The notes beneath the pieces are model-generated. The model was not told the origin of the DNA. It did not search any database and saw only the letters and a program-made list of their open reading frames with translations. 64,000 nucleotides of DNA, from the NCBI RefSeq assembly GCF_900105945.1, contig NZ_FNSO01000004.1:5828001-5892000 (forward strand), read 5' to 3'. The DNA is from Amycolatopsis tolypomycina. GTDB lineage: Bacteria; Actinomycetota; Actinomycetes; Mycobacteriales; Pseudonocardiaceae. Positions 47,892 to 55,571 of the stretch are shown piece after piece. Within the stretch, counting starts at the first letter, position 1. Every line of letters begins with the position of its first letter. A program made the position numbers and the translations under genes.

Positions 47892-47918
47892 CGGCCGCGG
47901 CTCGTCCGCCGCCCGGGT

Positions 47919-48581
47919 TCAGCGAGCGAGCCGGCGCAGTTCGGTGATCCGGTGAATCGTCAGCTTCCGCCGGCCGGTGCTGATCACGCCGCGCGCCCGC
48001 AGCTCGCGGGTCGCCCGCACCCACGACTCGCGCGAGATCGCCGCTGTCATCGCCAGTTCCGCCTGGGTTCCCGGGATGACGACCTCGACGTCCACCCCGT
48101 GCCGCACCCCGTGCTGCACCGCCAGCTGCATGAGCTGGGCGGCGACCCGGCGGGGAATCGTGCCCCCGCCGATGTCGAGCCACTGCTTCCCGAGCGCCCG
48201 CATCCGCTCCGCGAGCACCAGTGCCAGACACCAGGCAATCCCCGGTTCCTTGCGGGAAAGCGCGGTGAACCGAGCGGCCGGCACAGTGAGGGCTTCGACC
48301 TCTTCCAAAGCCGTGACGGTCGCCGACCGCAGTCCACGATCGATCACGGCCAGCTCACCGATCACGTCGCCGGCGCCGCGAACGCCGATCAGCACTTCAC
48401 GTCCATCCGGAGTGACACTGGTGATCCGGGCGAATCCGGTGCGCAGGAACAGCACCGAATCCGCGCGATCACCTTCGCGGCACAGCACATCACCGCGGCC
48501 GTACGACCGCACGGCCGCCACCTCCGTGAGCTTCGCACGCTCGGCAGGCCCCAGCGCCGACCAGAATCCGGTCGATTCCAT
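47919..48581 (-). CDS. Crp/Fnr-family transcriptional regulator
   Basis: A 220-aa Crp-like protein: cyclic nucleotide-binding beta-roll with phosphate-binding cassette VIGELAVIDRGLRSATVTAL (about 75-94) that keeps Glu and Arg-Ser, dimer helix, and winged helix (GTQAELAMTAAISRESWVRA, then TRELRARGVISTGRRKL). A cyclic nucleotide ligand is plausible. Directly downstream (23 nt) of a cyclase-homology gene on the same strand, repeating the pairing at 11172-13114 in reverse gene order. Confidence 0.88.
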   Translation of the reverse strand: MESTGFWSALGPAERAKLTEVAAVRSYGRGDVLCREGDRADSVLFLRTGFARITSVTPDGREVLIGVRGAGDVIGELAVIDRGLRSATVTALEEVEALTVPAARFTALSRKEPGIAWCLALVLAERMRALGKQWLDIGGGTIPRRVAAQLMQLAVQHGVRHGVDVEVVIPGTQAELAMTAAISRESWVRATRELRARGVISTGRRKLTIHRITELRRLAR

Positions 48582-48604
48582 CCCGCCTCCCTCCCGGTGT
48601 GCCG

Positions 48605-49210
48605 TCAGCTGGCGATTCCGGCGCCCGAAGCCCCGATCCAGCCCCGCATCTTCTGTTCTCCCAGGCGCACGTTGACAACGGGGGCGAAAGCGCTCCGGTC
48701 GATGCCCGCGTAGCCGTGCCGGATCACCGCGCGGTGGAATTCGCCGGACACGACCAGAACGAGCGGTTCCGGCGAATTCCGCAGCTGCCGCTTGGTTTCC
48801 GCGGCGTCGACCAGGCGGCAGGCGATGTCGATGTCCTCGCCGTAGACACCCCGGGCGTCGTAGTGCACCTCCCCGGCGTGGACGGCGACGCGCAGCCGGA
48901 AGGCCAGATCGGGCCGGTCACCCGCGTGTCTCGTGAGCAGCTGCGCGAGGGCGGGGACGACGTGCACGAGCAGTGCCGTCTTGGGAGCTTCGTCCGCCGG
49001 CCGGACGAGGCAGATCGCGCCGTCCCCGCGGTCGATGAAGGCGTCACGGAGGTCAGCCGTGATCCCGCCGGCACGAAAGGCTTCGTCGAGCAGGTCGAAC
49101 AGGACCGCACGGAGCCGGGCACGCGCCGGGTTCGTTCTGGCCGTCGAGCCTTCGACGTCTACGACCACAATGCTCCGGTGCCGCGGCGGGTCCGCTGCTG
49201 AAGTGTCCAT
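48605..49210 (-). CDS. cytoplasmic class III nucleotide cyclase-homology protein
   Basis: A 201-aa single-domain protein. SIVVVDVEGSTAR (first metal Asp at 18), FIDRGDGAI (second metal Asp at 63), LRVAVHAGEVHYDARGVYG and GEDIDIACRLVDAAE match a class III cyclase core. The transition-state Arg132 is kept but the Asn three positions earlier is Asp128, and the substrate-selecting Lys before GDG is absent. It could be a non-canonical cyclase or a nucleotide sensor. Runs into a Crp-family gene 23 nt later. The promoter holds the palindrome at 49236-49254. Confidence 0.72.
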   Translation of the reverse strand: MDTSAADPPRHRSIVVVDVEGSTARTNPARARLRAVLFDLLDEAFRAGGITADLRDAFIDRGDGAICLVRPADEAPKTALLVHVVPALAQLLTRHAGDRPDLAFRLRVAVHAGEVHYDARGVYGEDIDIACRLVDAAETKRQLRNSPEPLVLVVSGEFHRAVIRHGYAGIDRSAFAPVVNVRLGEQKMRGWIGASGAGIAS

Positions 49211-49235
49211 GTCGGGCCTCTGTTCAGAGATTCAG

Positions 49236-49254
49236 TGAAGTCTACTAGACTTCA
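49236..49254. promoter_or_regulatory. palindrome in the cyclase-Crp promoter
   Basis: TGAAGTCTACTAGACTTCA is a perfect 19-nt palindrome (9-bp arms, central C), 25 nt upstream of the cyclase-homology start. The bases TTCAGTGAAG (49231-49240) at its left edge recur at 49414-49423 before the second XRE gene. A DNA-binding site is likely; the partner protein is not known. Confidence 0.55.
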
Positions 49255-49405
49255 TGACCTCACTATAGGCGCCTGGCTGAGGCCGGACAATGCCGCCAGA
49301 CGGGCGAGCCTGTGCGCCTTCAACCTCTCGAACACGCCATCGTCTTGGCCAGGTCTTGTCCACAGCAAGACGCCTTCGCCGGGTGTATACTCGCCAACCC
49401 ATCAC

Positions 49406-49420
49406 CACTGAACTTCAGTG
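49406..49420. promoter_or_regulatory. operator candidate overlapping the ribosome site of the XRE gene
   Basis: CACTGAACTTCAGTG is a perfect 15-nt palindrome directly before the AAGGA ribosome site and GTG start of the XRE gene at 49434. Autoregulation of that gene is the simplest reading. Confidence 0.6.
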
Positions 49421-49433
49421 AAGGACTTGAGCC

Positions 49434-50501
49434 GTGTCCCAGCCTCGCCCTGCACTGGCCAGCCGCCTCCGGGAGCTGCGCAAGGAGCACTGGCCAGACG
49501 TCGAGATCACGCAGAAGCAACTGGCCACGGCCTTCGAGCTGAGCACCGGTCTCCTCTCGTCATGGGAGAACACCGGACGGCCGGTGACGCCGCCGCCGGC
49601 TCGCCTCGACACCTACGCCACTTTCTTCGCGACGCACCGATCGGTCGAAGGCCAGGAGTTCCAGGTGCTCTCCGTGGACGAGCTGGACGACGAGGAGCGG
49701 GCTCGTCGCGAAGAGCTACTCAGGGAACTGAACGAGCTTCGCGACAAGACCGACGAAGGCGCAGCACAGCCCGAGTTCGTGGGCGACAACCTGTGGCGGT
49801 TCCCCGAAAACCAGGACATCGTCATCGTCTGCGCGAGGCTGCCCCAGGACCTGGCGCACCAGAAGTACTCCAACCCCCTGAACCCCGACTACGTCCAGAT
49901 GTACACCTACGCCGACCCGGACGCCCTGCTCGAGCTGTACGGGCACGTTCGTGCCTGCAACCCGGCCAGCCGGGTGACCTACCGGACCACCGACCAGCAA
50001 ACGCCGCTCACCGCGGACGAGTACACGGAACACCTCGTCCTCCTCGGTGGCGTGGACTGGAACCCCCTGACCAAGGAGCTGTTCGACTTGGTCAACCTGC
50101 CCGTGAAGCAGGTCGAACGCGACGACGACGCCGGCCAGCACGGGGGGTTCGAAGTCCAGACGGGAGACCGGACCGAGCTGTTCAGGGCGGAGCTCGGTCC
50201 GGACGACCGCCTGTTGTCCGACGTCGCCCACTTTTACCACGGCATCAGCCCGTTCAACCGGCTGCGCACGGTCACGGTGTGCAACGGGATGTACGGCCGC
50301 GGCACGCTCGGCGCGGTCCGCGCCCTGACCGACGTCCGGTTCCGCGACCGCAACCAGGCCTATTTGAACCGCCGGTTCGGGGACGAAGAATCCTTCAGCA
50401 TCATCACCCGCGTGCGCGTCTTCAACAACCAGGGACTCACGCCGGACTGGAGCCTCGCCGAGAACCGTCTCCACGAATGGCCTGAGAAGAGCACGACCTG
50501 A
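49434..50501 (+). CDS. XRE-family HTH protein, paralogue of the 45938 gene
   Basis: A 355-aa protein of the same architecture as 45938-47014: XRE domain (LASRLRELRKEHWPDVEITQ, KQLATAFELSTGLLSSWENT, about 9-60), then the uncharacterised domain with IVIVCARLPQD, YVQMYTYADPDALLELYGHV, HLVLLGGVDWNPLT and the FNRLRTVTVCNGMYGRGTLG block. The GTG start has AAGGA nearby. It stands alone: no glycosyltransferase follows and the next gene is convergent. Over about 110 nt around the FNRLR block its DNA is nearly identical to the paralogue although the proteins are otherwise much less similar. Confidence 0.8.
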   Translation: MSQPRPALASRLRELRKEHWPDVEITQKQLATAFELSTGLLSSWENTGRPVTPPPARLDTYATFFATHRSVEGQEFQVLSVDELDDEERARREELLRELNELRDKTDEGAAQPEFVGDNLWRFPENQDIVIVCARLPQDLAHQKYSNPLNPDYVQMYTYADPDALLELYGHVRACNPASRVTYRTTDQQTPLTADEYTEHLVLLGGVDWNPLTKELFDLVNLPVKQVERDDDAGQHGGFEVQTGDRTELFRAELGPDDRLLSDVAHFYHGISPFNRLRTVTVCNGMYGRGTLGAVRALTDVRFRDRNQAYLNRRFGDEESFSIITRVRVFNNQGLTPDWSLAENRLHEWPEKSTT

Positions 50502-50507
50502 CCGCCG

Positions 50508-51098
50508 TCACCCGAGGTTCTTCACCAGCACGTTGCACGTTTCCGGTTCCAGCACGATCCGCCCCGAGGCAAGGGTTCTCTCCGCGTGGCAGACGACCGG
50601 GCCCCATTCCCAATCCCGGTAACCGAGGCGGTCGTAGAGCCGAGCCGCTTCGCTGTTGTCCGTGCGCACGGCAAGGGCCAACCGAGAATGCTCGAGCGCG
50701 ACGACGTGGTTCTCGACCGCCGCGATCAGCGCACTGCCGATTCCCCGGTTGCGCGCCTCCTCGCGGACGATCAAGTGGGTCAGCAACGGAACCCCGGACA
50801 GCCGGCGATTGATCGGTTGCTCTTCCGCTTCTTCCAGCCACAGGTAGACATCACCGACCGGCCGATCGGAATGCCATGCTGTCAGCAGGACACCGAGGCT
50901 TGCCGCCTGCCGGGCGAGCCGATCCGCGTAATAGCGACGGTCCCCCACCGAGGACAGAGCAACCAGGTCGAGCTGATGGGCGGGCCGGATGACGAACTGG
51001 TCGTCATGGGCCAGGGATCCGCGGCTTCGGCGCGGATCGCTCAGCGGCGGCAGATCGGCCTCGCCGAGCCGGACGAGTTGAGTCCCGGTCACGGTCAC
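50508..51098 (-). CDS. GNAT-family acetyltransferase
   Basis: A 196-aa GNAT protein. Motif A, the acetyl-CoA pyrophosphate loop, is HLIVREEARNRGIGSALIAA (R/Q-x-x-G-x-G/A about 113-118), and motif B is ALAVRTDNSEAARLYDRLGY. GTG start at 51096-51098 overlaps the stop of the ThiL-like gene (GTGA). It is the fifth and last gene of a tightly coupled operon (54778 to 50508), and the acceptor is unknown. Confidence 0.85.
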   Translation of the reverse strand: MTVTGTQLVRLGEADLPPLSDPRRSRGSLAHDDQFVIRPAHQLDLVALSSVGDRRYYADRLARQAASLGVLLTAWHSDRPVGDVYLWLEEAEEQPINRRLSGVPLLTHLIVREEARNRGIGSALIAAVENHVVALEHSRLALAVRTDNSEAARLYDRLGYRDWEWGPVVCHAERTLASGRIVLEPETCNVLVKNLG

Positions 51099-52192
51099 GA
51101 ACCGTACACGGCATTGCCGGTGCCGTGTACCCGGGGATTGCGGCCGTCGCCGAGCACCTCGGTGATCAATGTGGACAGTTCACCGCCGTGCCACGAGGTG
51201 GCCGAAAACCTCTCCTGGGCGATCCCCTGCCAAGGCTCGTTCTCCGGTCCCGACGTGAGCTGCCCGTCCGTGGTGAGCTCTCCGATCTCCTGTGCCGCAA
51301 TGCCTTCTTCCCGCAGTGTCTTCTTCACCTGGTCGACGTCGCCGGGTCGGATCACGACGACCAGGCCCCAGTCGCCCCAGGTCTGGGCCAGTGCGAACGG
51401 TGTCAGCCCGGACTGCTCGGCCACCGAAGCCACCGGGGCGTCCAGCTCGAAGTCCTCCGTGATCGCCGCGCCGAGGCCGTTCGCTTCGCACAGTGTGCGG
51501 ACCGTGGCGAACAATCCGTCGGAGACGTCCATCGCCGCGTGGGCGAGGCCGGTCGTCGCCAGTCGGCGGCCCGCCTTCAGCTGGGCCGTCGGGCGGCAGG
51601 CTCGGTGCCACACCTCGTCCCGGTCCCGTTCCGGGAGCGTGGCCTGGCCGGTGGCCAGCAGGGCCGCCGCCCACAGGTAGCCGGGTGAGCCGACCAGCAG
51701 CAGACGGTCGCCCGCGAGCGCACCGGACCGGCCGAGCCTGCTGCCCGGCGCGCATCGGCCGATCGCCGTGGCCGTCAGCTGCATCGCCGCACCGTCGCGG
51801 ATGTCGCCGCCGGCGACCTTGGTTCCGTGCGCGCGGCAGCACGCGTCCACGCCCTCGAGGAGGCGCTCGAACTCCCGGACCGTCGTCGCCTTCGGCAGGG
51901 TGTAGTTGACGACCAGGCCCAGCGGCTCGGCTCCGGCCGCGGCCAGGTCGGACAGGTTGATCGTCGCCAGCAGCCAGCCCGCGTGGTAGAGATCCGGCTC
52001 GCCGAGGAGGTTGACCAGGGGTGTCGGGCAGCTGTCGGTCGTCGCGACCAGCTCGGCCGGGCTCTTCACCTCGGCCAGGAACGCGCTGTCGTCGCCGAAG
52101 CCCTCCGTCAAGCCGTACCGCGGCTGGAAGACCTTCTCCTGGATACCCCGCTCGCCCAGGTCACCGAGGGTGAGCTCAGTTGTGCCGGACAT
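51095..52192 (-). CDS. ThiL/PurM-superfamily kinase-like protein
   Basis: A 365-aa protein of the AIR synthase/ThiL superfamily, which binds ATP and Mg and phosphorylates or activates small molecules. GDDSAF near the N-terminus, VATTDSCPTPL, NLSDLAAAGAEPLGLV, VAGGDIRDGAAMQL, GDRLLLVGSPG and MDVSDGLFATV are the metal- and ATP-binding motifs. The EGxHF part following TTD in thiamine-phosphate kinases is not kept, so the substrate probably differs from thiamine phosphate. Overlaps the deaminase-like gene by 17 nt and the GNAT gene by 4, so it is embedded in the operon. Confidence 0.8.
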   Translation of the reverse strand: MSGTTELTLGDLGERGIQEKVFQPRYGLTEGFGDDSAFLAEVKSPAELVATTDSCPTPLVNLLGEPDLYHAGWLLATINLSDLAAAGAEPLGLVVNYTLPKATTVREFERLLEGVDACCRAHGTKVAGGDIRDGAAMQLTATAIGRCAPGSRLGRSGALAGDRLLLVGSPGYLWAAALLATGQATLPERDRDEVWHRACRPTAQLKAGRRLATTGLAHAAMDVSDGLFATVRTLCEANGLGAAITEDFELDAPVASVAEQSGLTPFALAQTWGDWGLVVVIRPGDVDQVKKTLREEGIAAQEIGELTTDGQLTSGPENEPWQGIAQERFSATSWHGGELSTLITEVLGDGRNPRVHGTGNAVYGS

Positions 52193-52790
52193 GATCCGCC
52201 AATCGGGACGCGACGACCGCGTGGTCGTTCGAGTAGTTGTGCGGCATCTCGCCGTAGGGCAGCTCGCTGCCGCTCGAAGCGAACAGCATCAAGTTGCAGA
52301 TCCGGGCCCCGGGATACAACAGCACCGGCTGCCGTAGGTGGTTGACGATTTCCAGGGTCAGCACGGCTCCGGTGTCGCGCCCGAAACCGGGGCTGACCTG
52401 GCCGCACAGCACCACGCTGATGCCGAGCCTCGCGTAGTCGCTCGTTCCGTCGACCAAGCCCACCAGGTTCTCGGAGAGGCCGATCTTCTCCAGGGTCGGC
52501 GCGAGCACGACCTCGCCGGGCTCGATGGCCAGGCGTCCGTGGGCGTCCAGCTCCTTCGGCACCAGTTCGGGGTGGGTCGACCGGTCCGCGACGTCGACCG
52601 GCCCGGTCGCCGCCAGGGTGAACGCCTCGTGCCCGAGGCGAAGGCTGAGCGCGGCCGGGCGCACGAGCGCGTCGTCGAACGGCTCCACCCGCAGCTCCCC
52701 GGTCCCGCGAGCCCGCCGGATGGCCCGGTCGGTCAGCACGCCGCGCTCCATGGCCTCTTCGAGCTGGACTTTCAGCTCCACGGACGTCAT
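52176..52790 (-). CDS. dCTP deaminase/dUTPase-superfamily protein
   Basis: A 204-aa protein with a dCTP deaminase-like fold: VLTDRAIRRARGTGELRVEP (N-terminal motif), VRPAALSLRLG, LAPTLEKIGLSENLVG, LVDGTSDYARLGISV and LTLEIVNHLRQPV. Compared with bacterial Dcd, the Ser and Arg of SxxxR and the catalytic Glu of TLE are kept, while the Arg before that Ser is Thr and the IDPGF element is VSPGF with two extra residues. It is therefore a divergent member whose substrate may not be dCTP. Its ATG overlaps the cupin stop (ATGA). Confidence 0.78.
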   Translation of the reverse strand: MTSVELKVQLEEAMERGVLTDRAIRRARGTGELRVEPFDDALVRPAALSLRLGHEAFTLAATGPVDVADRSTHPELVPKELDAHGRLAIEPGEVVLAPTLEKIGLSENLVGLVDGTSDYARLGISVVLCGQVSPGFGRDTGAVLTLEIVNHLRQPVLLYPGARICNLMLFASSGSELPYGEMPHNYSNDHAVVASRLADHVRHN

Positions 52791-53536
52791 CGTGCGGCCC
52801 CGCTATCGAGAGTCGGCAGTAACTCGCTCACGAGTTCCACGAATTCGGCGCCGGTAAGCTCGCCGTTGGGCTGGTCGTCGCTTTCCCCCGGTTCGCAGTA
52901 GACGACCGTTGTGGGTGTACGCCGTGGTCCCTGGACGACGACCGTCGCCGTCAGTCCGGCATCGATCGGGCGAACCGTGTGCACGATCGAGGTATCGCAG
53001 GTGTACACATCGCCGCCTTGGACGTGGGGGACCCCTCGGCGTTTCAGCCGCACCTCGCCGTCGGTGACGAGAGCCGCCGGGTCCGCCGGATCCATGCCGT
53101 AGCGGTACCGCCGGTACGGTTTACCGCCCTCGGCGGTCTCCATGAATTCGACCATGTGCATGCCGGTACCGGTGAGCACGTAGGAAGCGAACTCCCAGCG
53201 ATGGCTGTGCGGGTTGGATTCGCCGTGCGAAGGCGTTTCACCGCGGGGCCACACGTGGAGCCGGATCCGGAACTCCGGCTCGACACTCGTGTGGAGGACG
53301 ATCTTCGCGAAGCCGTTCGGGTGCCAGTACGAGCGTTTCGCGATCTCGGCGACCGCCGCCTGGTCGGCGATCAGGTCCCGCAGCCAGGCGGCGAGTTCAC
53401 GCCGGCCGGTGCGGATGCGGCGGGCCGCCGCTTCGAGCCGGCCCAAGCCGGGCCGGGAGCCGTCGCCACGCAGGGTTTCCGCAACGTCATGCGGGAACGC
53501 CTGGCCGGCGGCGACGAACGAGGATGTCGTGCTCAT
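52787..53536 (-). CDS. cupin-fold protein (cysteine dioxygenase-like)
   Basis: A 249-aa protein. The cupin signatures are FRIRLHVWPRGE, HGESNPHSHRWEFASYVLTG (metal ligands His-x-His and Glu) and later CDTSIVHTVRP (third His), typical of mononuclear Fe(II) dioxygenase-like cupins. An N-terminal helical region (about 1-80) precedes it. Second gene of the operon, 15 nt after the XRE stop and overlapping the deaminase-like gene by four bases. Enzymatic activity and substrate are not known. Confidence 0.75.
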   Translation of the reverse strand: MSTTSSFVAAGQAFPHDVAETLRGDGSRPGLGRLEAAARRIRTGRRELAAWLRDLIADQAAVAEIAKRSYWHPNGFAKIVLHTSVEPEFRIRLHVWPRGETPSHGESNPHSHRWEFASYVLTGTGMHMVEFMETAEGGKPYRRYRYGMDPADPAALVTDGEVRLKRRGVPHVQGGDVYTCDTSIVHTVRPIDAGLTATVVVQGPRRTPTTVVYCEPGESDDQPNGELTGAEFVELVSELLPTLDSGAAR

Positions 53537-53551
53537 CGTGCGGGGATGTCT

Positions 53552-54778
53552 CTATTCTGCGACTGTCGGTGGGAGGAACGGCGGTGCCGCGAACGCCAGC
53601 GCAGCTGCGCGCAGGGCGGTGACGGCGTCGAGAGTCATCCAGATGGGGAGGTCGCCACTGCCCCAGGCCCACAGGCCGAGACCGGCTTCGTAGCGTTCCC
53701 ACAGAGAGCCGAGCGCGCGGTTCAGCCGGACGGTCGGCACCTTCGGTGCCTCGGCCAGGGCCTGGACGACCCATGCGGAAGTGAAATGCTTGATGTTCAC
53801 CGGTACGGCTCGCTGCCCCGGTTGCGGGAGAGCGAGGTCTTCCATCATGCCGTCGTCCGGGTGGGTGCGGTCGACGAGCCACTGCGTGCCCACCTCGACG
53901 GCCTCCCGGACGTCGGCGCGATCCTCGCCGGCGCGCAGGAGTTCCCGCAGTGCCACCACGGCCCGCGCGGTGTGCGCCGTGGTCGGTTCGGGTGCCACCA
54001 GCCTCGGTTCTTTCTTTTCGCCCCACAGCCGGACGCCGTCGTGGTCGAGCCGGACCGCCAGGAGGTCATCCGTGAGCCGGCGGGTCAGCCGAGCGTCCGG
54101 CCCGATCCGGGCCGCGGTGCGCAGGACCGTGGCGAGCAGGAAGGGCCGGGTCCGGCTGTAGTCGTTGTCGAGGGAATGCTCGAGGTGTGTCAGGGCTTCT
54201 TCGGCCGAGAGAACGGTGCTGACCTGGAACAGCGCGTCGACGACCGCCGCGGTGACCTCCGGACGGCGTCCCGCGGACCGGCCCTGCCAGCCGAACTCGG
54301 ACCGCCTCGCGTAGAGGCCCTCGACAACCGTATGTAGGTCGATGTAGGGCTCACCCAACACGGCCATGGCGCTGACCCCGTAGGCCGTGGCCAGCGTCGT
54401 GTGCTCGCCCCGCTTCTGGAGGTTGTGGCGCCAGCCGACCGCACGACCGTTCTCGTCGCGGATCAGCTCCCCGGCGAGAGTAGCGCCTGCCCGCCGGAAG
54501 ACTTCGAGCAGGGAGCCACCCGTGGTCAGCACCCCGGCGGGCGCCGAGGTCGTCGACCGGGCGGATTCGACCAGCTCCACCAGGGAATTCGTCGGCCTGA
54601 AGTGATTGTCCAGCAGCCGGGCGTTCTCCACCGACGGCAGATAACGCCCGGTCTCCCACTGCGTCAGGTTGGCCCGGCTCACGCCGACGATCCGGGCCAC
54701 GTCCGCCTGGGTCTGCCCGGCGGCCTCGCGCAGCCGCCGCAACTCGGCACCCACCTGCTTGACAGTCACCGTTATCAC
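53552..54778 (-). CDS. XRE-family HTH protein with C-terminal alpha/alpha-toroid domain
   Basis: A 408-aa protein. An XRE helix-turn-helix occupies about 5-60 (LRRLREAAGQTQADVARIVG, SRANLTQWETGRYLP). The rest (about 120-408) is a series of helical pairs resembling terpene cyclase/prenyltransferase toroids, with RPEVTAAVVDAL, PTTAHTARAVVALREL, DDGMMEDL, HFTSAWVVQALAEA and a final GLWAWGSGDLPIWMTLDA. A GTG at 54776-54778 is chosen for its AGGA ribosome site; 54796 is an alternative. First gene of the operon and likely its regulator. Palindromic CCTACC/GGTAGG half-sites overlap its start. Confidence 0.75.
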   Translation of the reverse strand: MITVTVKQVGAELRRLREAAGQTQADVARIVGVSRANLTQWETGRYLPSVENARLLDNHFRPTNSLVELVESARSTTSAPAGVLTTGGSLLEVFRRAGATLAGELIRDENGRAVGWRHNLQKRGEHTTLATAYGVSAMAVLGEPYIDLHTVVEGLYARRSEFGWQGRSAGRRPEVTAAVVDALFQVSTVLSAEEALTHLEHSLDNDYSRTRPFLLATVLRTAARIGPDARLTRRLTDDLLAVRLDHDGVRLWGEKKEPRLVAPEPTTAHTARAVVALRELLRAGEDRADVREAVEVGTQWLVDRTHPDDGMMEDLALPQPGQRAVPVNIKHFTSAWVVQALAEAPKVPTVRLNRALGSLWERYEAGLGLWAWGSGDLPIWMTLDAVTALRAAALAFAAPPFLPPTVAE

Positions 54779-54784
54779 TTCAGT

Positions 54785-54866
54785 CCTACCGGCCACGCCG
54801 CGGCCGACATAAGATGTAGGCAGACATCGACACCACTCTTACCTACCTTGGTAGGCAGATGTAGGG
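54785..54866. promoter_or_regulatory. cluster of XRE operator half-sites
   Basis: CCTACC half-sites occur at 54785-54790 (overlapping the ribosome site of the XRE gene) and 54842-54847, with GGTAGG at 54850-54855 forming a palindrome CCTACCTTGGTAGG; GTAGG motifs also occur at 54816 and 54861. An inverted repeat GATGT (54813-54817) / ACATC (54824-54828) is interleaved. Confidence 0.65.
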
Positions 54867-55298
54867 AGGTGACAATATGTGGACACAGAGCGCACCTTAT
54901 CTCATGCGCCCGCGTTTGAGACGCGGACTCGCCCGAATGGGTTGTCTGCCCAGCTCACGTGCCACCTCTTTGCCGTATCGGGCCGCGACCGCTCGCGGCT
55001 GGGACTTCACGGAGAGTGTCCGGCGGACTCCCTGAGCCGCGGTAGGCGGCCCATCGGGTGGCTCGTCAGAGTCCGATTTCTATACCCGCTGGGGCAGCGA
55101 TGCAAGACCTACCCCTACCTACCACGTATCACCGCCACCACCGGTTCGCTCCGGGTTGCGAGGGTGAGCGGCGACGATCCACCGCCTTGCCGAATTTCGA
55201 CGATCGCGAACCGAATTCCGCGTTCTGTGTCAGCTGACACAGAGGATTCGGCGCACCGGAGGTTTCCTGGATCCACGGGCAGAGGAGGAGGGCTTTTC
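54867..55298. other. about 430 bp without gene, containing further half-sites
   Basis: No convincing coding sequence is present between the XRE promoter and the next gene. It holds a run of CCTACC-type half-sites (55107-55124, CTACCCCTACCTACC) and the palindrome at 55224-55243. The region is probably regulatory DNA or decayed sequence; an open frame across it has no homologue-like features and lower codon bias. Confidence 0.55.
55224..55243 (+). promoter_or_regulatory. palindrome matching that at 47270-47291
   Basis: TCTGTGTCAGCTGACACAGA, a perfect 20-nt palindrome, lies 55 nt upstream of the ATG at 55299. It differs from the 47270-47291 palindrome only at symmetric positions. Both precede genes of the TraB-N-like type, so a common regulator may bind both. 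Confidence 0.7.
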
Positions 55299-55571
55299 AT
55301 GGACCCCTACACCACCCCACCGCGCCGCAGCCGCTGGCGCCGGGGCGTCTACGCGGCCGGTCTCGTCATCCCCTTCACCGCGTCCCAGGTGTGGGCGCTG
55401 CTGGTGCTCCTGCGGCTCGCCCCGCTCGACGGGCTGGTGGGTCAGGCCTTCGTCCTCGTCCTGCTCGGCTCGGCCGTCGCGATCTGGGCCGGGTGGCGCT
55501 GGACCTGGCAGCTCGGTCGCGACCGCGACGTCAAGCCCGAACCCGCCCCGAAGACCCGGATCCCGTCATGA
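55299..55571 (+). CDS. small membrane protein, TraB-N-like locus
   Basis: A 90-aa protein with two hydrophobic helices (GVYAAGLVIPFTASQVWALL, about 16-35, and GQAFVLVLLGSAVAIWAGWR, about 50-69). GAGGAGG ribosome site before the ATG. Its TGA overlaps the next gene's ATG (ATGA), so both are made together. Resembles small membrane proteins encoded beside transfer genes of actinobacterial mobile elements, but this is an impression only. Confidence 0.65.
   Translation: MDPYTTPPRRSRWRRGVYAAGLVIPFTASQVWALLVLLRLAPLDGLVGQAFVLVLLGSAVAIWAGWRWTWQLGRDRDVKPEPAPKTRIPS

Noticed and set aside
50508..51098. TacT-like GNAT toxin with XRE/HTH antitoxin
   Set aside because: GNAT is the last gene of a five-gene operon and not paired with a small antitoxin; it is larger than TacT and has a different context.
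54879..55298. Protein-coding gene continuing into the 55299 frame
   Set aside because: Lacks a ribosome site, has rare codons and unusual composition; the ATG at 55299 with GAGGAGG is the real start.
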